A stretch of 6,323 bases of DNA from NCBI GenBank assembly GCA_007125735.1, contig SLCP01000149.1, positions 1 to 6,323 on the forward strand, given 5' to 3'. The notes beneath the pieces were generated by a model. The model was given only the letters and a program-made list of their open reading frames with translations, was not told the DNA's origin and searched no databases. The translations under genes were made by a program, and so were the position numbers. This document shows positions 6,023 through 6,323 of the stretch, in pieces (the stretch's first letter is position 1; each line of letters opens with the position of its first letter). Source of the stretch: Coriobacteriia bacterium (GTDB lineage: Bacteria > Actinomycetota > Coriobacteriia > Anaerosomatales > SLCP01).

Positions 6023-6323
6023 ATGGGCGAGCTGTTCGACACGACGTGCGCCCGGGACGCGGAGTTCCACATGCAGACGTACGCGCGCAAGCCGGTGATG
6101 TTCGTTCAGGGCGAGGGCATGCGCCTGATCGATGACGAGGGCCGCACGTACCTCGACTTCGTCTCCGGTATCGGGTCGGTGAACCTCGGCCACGCGCATC
6201 CTGCGGTCGCCGAAGCGGTCGCGCGCCAGGTGTCGCGCCTCGTGCACGTGAGTAACCTCTACCACGTCGAGCACCGCACCGAGCTGGCCGAGGAACTCTC
6301 GGCGCTCCTCGGAGGGGGGCACA
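6023..6323 (+). CDS. argD: Acetylornithine aminotransferase, N-terminal part (cut by window end)
   Basis: The frame runs from ATG 6023, directly after the argB stop, to the last base: 100 codons and one extra base. ArgD is a PLP-dependent class III aminotransferase that converts N-acetylglutamate semialdehyde to N-acetylornithine using glutamate; the same enzyme often also serves in lysine synthesis. Seen here are MQTYARKPVMFVQGEG (17-32), LIDDEGRTYLDFVSGIG (35-51), LGHAHPAV (55-62) and HVSNLYHVEHRTELAEEL (75-92), the standard N-terminal pattern of ArgD. The PLP-binding lysine and the rest of the gene lie beyond the window, so completeness cannot be judged. argD over other class III aminotransferases is favoured by the operon position and the SNLY motif. 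Confidence 0.93.
   Translation, partial: MGELFDTTCARDAEFHMQTYARKPVMFVQGEGMRLIDDEGRTYLDFVSGIGSVNLGHAHPAVAEAVARQVSRLVHVSNLYHVEHRTELAEELSALLGGGH

Noticed and set aside
5066..6322. A 418-codon open frame on the minus strand under argB and argD
   Set aside because: It is antisense to argB and argD, both with clear motifs. The Arg/His/Val-rich composition is that of a mirror frame, and no family was recognised.

Overview
This window is a compact, GC-rich stretch of bacterial chromosome. It holds the end of pheS, all of pheT, and the start of an arginine biosynthesis operon in the order argC-argJ-argB-argD, all on the plus strand. I recognise every gene by family motifs. The pheST-argCJBD order is known from Actinobacteria (Mycobacterium and Streptomyces have it). 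Together with the high GC content, GTG starts and a TTGACG/TACGAT-type promoter, it suggests an actinobacterial or coriobacterial-like chromosome. That placement is an inference from synteny and composition, not from a search. I see no mobile element, CRISPR array, tRNA, rRNA or phage gene.

Region 1 (1-2610) is the phenylalanyl-tRNA synthetase pair. The last 41 codons of pheS are followed by a 66-base gap holding a GC-rich hairpin (131-155), then an 805-codon pheT with its full domain set. PheS supplies the catalytic site for charging tRNA-Phe. PheT supplies the tRNA-binding, editing and anticodon-binding domains.

Region 2 (2611-2767) is the only sizeable non-coding interval and is visibly richer in A and T. 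It has a short hairpin just after pheT, a perfect 12-base palindrome (2663-2674) and a well-formed promoter (-35 at 2704-2709, 17-base spacer, -10 at 2727-2732). A perfect 7-base inverted repeat (2694-2700 and 2711-2717) brackets the -35 box. This looks like the regulated promoter of the arg operon. The repressor is probably an ArgR-type protein, but the sites do not match the classical ARG box well.

Region 3 (2768-6323) is the operon. argC and argJ overlap at GTGA, argJ and argB are joined by a six-codon mini-frame, and argB and argD abut with no gap. ArgJ makes N-acetylglutamate by transferring acetyl from N-acetylornithine. ArgB phosphorylates it, ArgC reduces it and ArgD transaminates it. 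ArgB has the N-terminal helix and C-terminal signature of the arginine-inhibited hexameric kinases, which fits an acetyl-recycling pathway controlled at the kinase. argD is cut by the window end after 100 codons.

I did not find a new biological system here. The points worth a second look are regulatory: the operator-like repeat over the arg promoter, the GTAT/ATAC-rich leader, the hairpin between pheS and pheT, and the mini-frame at the argJ-argB junction.
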